A stretch of 64,000 nt of DNA from Streptomyces parvus. GTDB taxonomy: Bacteria; Actinomycetota; Actinomycetes; Streptomycetales; Streptomycetaceae. The stretch covers positions 62,001-126,000 of the forward strand of contig NZ_CP135078.1 of NCBI RefSeq assembly GCF_032121415.1, written 5' to 3'. The notes below the pieces were generated by a model, which was not told the origin of the DNA, searched no databases, and saw only the letters and a list, made by a program, of their open reading frames with translations. Both the position numbers and the translations under genes were made by a program. Positions 63,877 to 64,000 of this stretch are shown here, piece after piece. Within the stretch, counting starts at the first letter, position 1. Each line of letters opens with the position of its first letter.

Positions 63877-64000
63877 GGGCTCTCCTGACCGTCGGCGAAT
63901 GCGAAGAGTGCTGAGCCACGTATGTCCGCCCCGCGCGCGTGAGCGGCGGGTACCGGCCGGATCGATTCCCGCTTCTCAGAACCGCTCGGCCTGTCCGCCG

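Overview
The window is very GC-rich and has Streptomyces-type gene content: long secreted YD-repeat and LamG proteins, an MmyB-type regulator, a DUF2637 (Spd-like) transfer protein, ParAB partition genes, and remnants of the telomere genes tap and tpg. The best reading is a linear plasmid or plasmid-like arm of a streptomycete, heavily worked over by mobile elements. Many genes carry one-base frameshifts. These could be real decay or indel errors in a draft assembly.

Layout. (1) 1-6.8 kb: two tandem pairs of tyrosine recombinases, all on the minus strand, each pair a short integrase followed by a long one; the left pair runs off the window. (2) 7-16.6 kb: accessory metabolism, with a ChbG/YdjC deacetylase, an old-yellow-enzyme/MerR pair between direct repeats, an IS5-type remnant, a GGDEF-ASCH-small zinc protein block, an NAD(P)-binding oxidoreductase, an alpha/beta hydrolase divergent from an MmyB regulator, a second transposase remnant and a lipoprotein. 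(3) 16.6-26.6 kb: a nested mobile-element zone. A serine recombinase is followed by a truncated IS21 element (istA, istB). The istB gene is split by a recombinase-in-trio element with 26-bp perfect terminal inverted repeats. Next comes an intact ISL3-family element with an 8-bp target duplication and a passenger gene. (4) 26.6-43.1 kb: secreted polymorphic-toxin region, with an immunity-type protein, a 2222-aa YD-repeat toxin, a 1244-aa LamG protein, a barstar-domain protein, an 898-aa DNRLRE-like secreted protein and a small membrane protein. (5) 43.1-56.9 kb: plasmid-maintenance region with parA, parB and four copies of a palindrome ATTACGCCGTAAT (candidate centromere), then a DUF2637 fragment, a deoxyribosyltransferase-like gene, a decaying Doc toxin-antitoxin pair and a string of pseudogenes (serine recombinase tail, cation transporter, recombinase accessory protein, TetR, tpg, tap). 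(6) 56.9-64 kb: replication region with an iteron-like intergenic segment, a primase-polymerase, a P4/D5-type primase-helicase and a small coupled gene. The helicase core is repeated as a 1138-bp inverted copy and the small gene as a direct copy.

Functionally, replication (primase-polymerase plus SF3 helicase behind a repeat-rich origin), partition (ParAB plus palindromes) and former telomere maintenance (tap/tpg) form a linear-plasmid backbone. Secreted toxins and integrated recombinase elements form the accessory load. No tRNA, rRNA or CRISPR array was seen.
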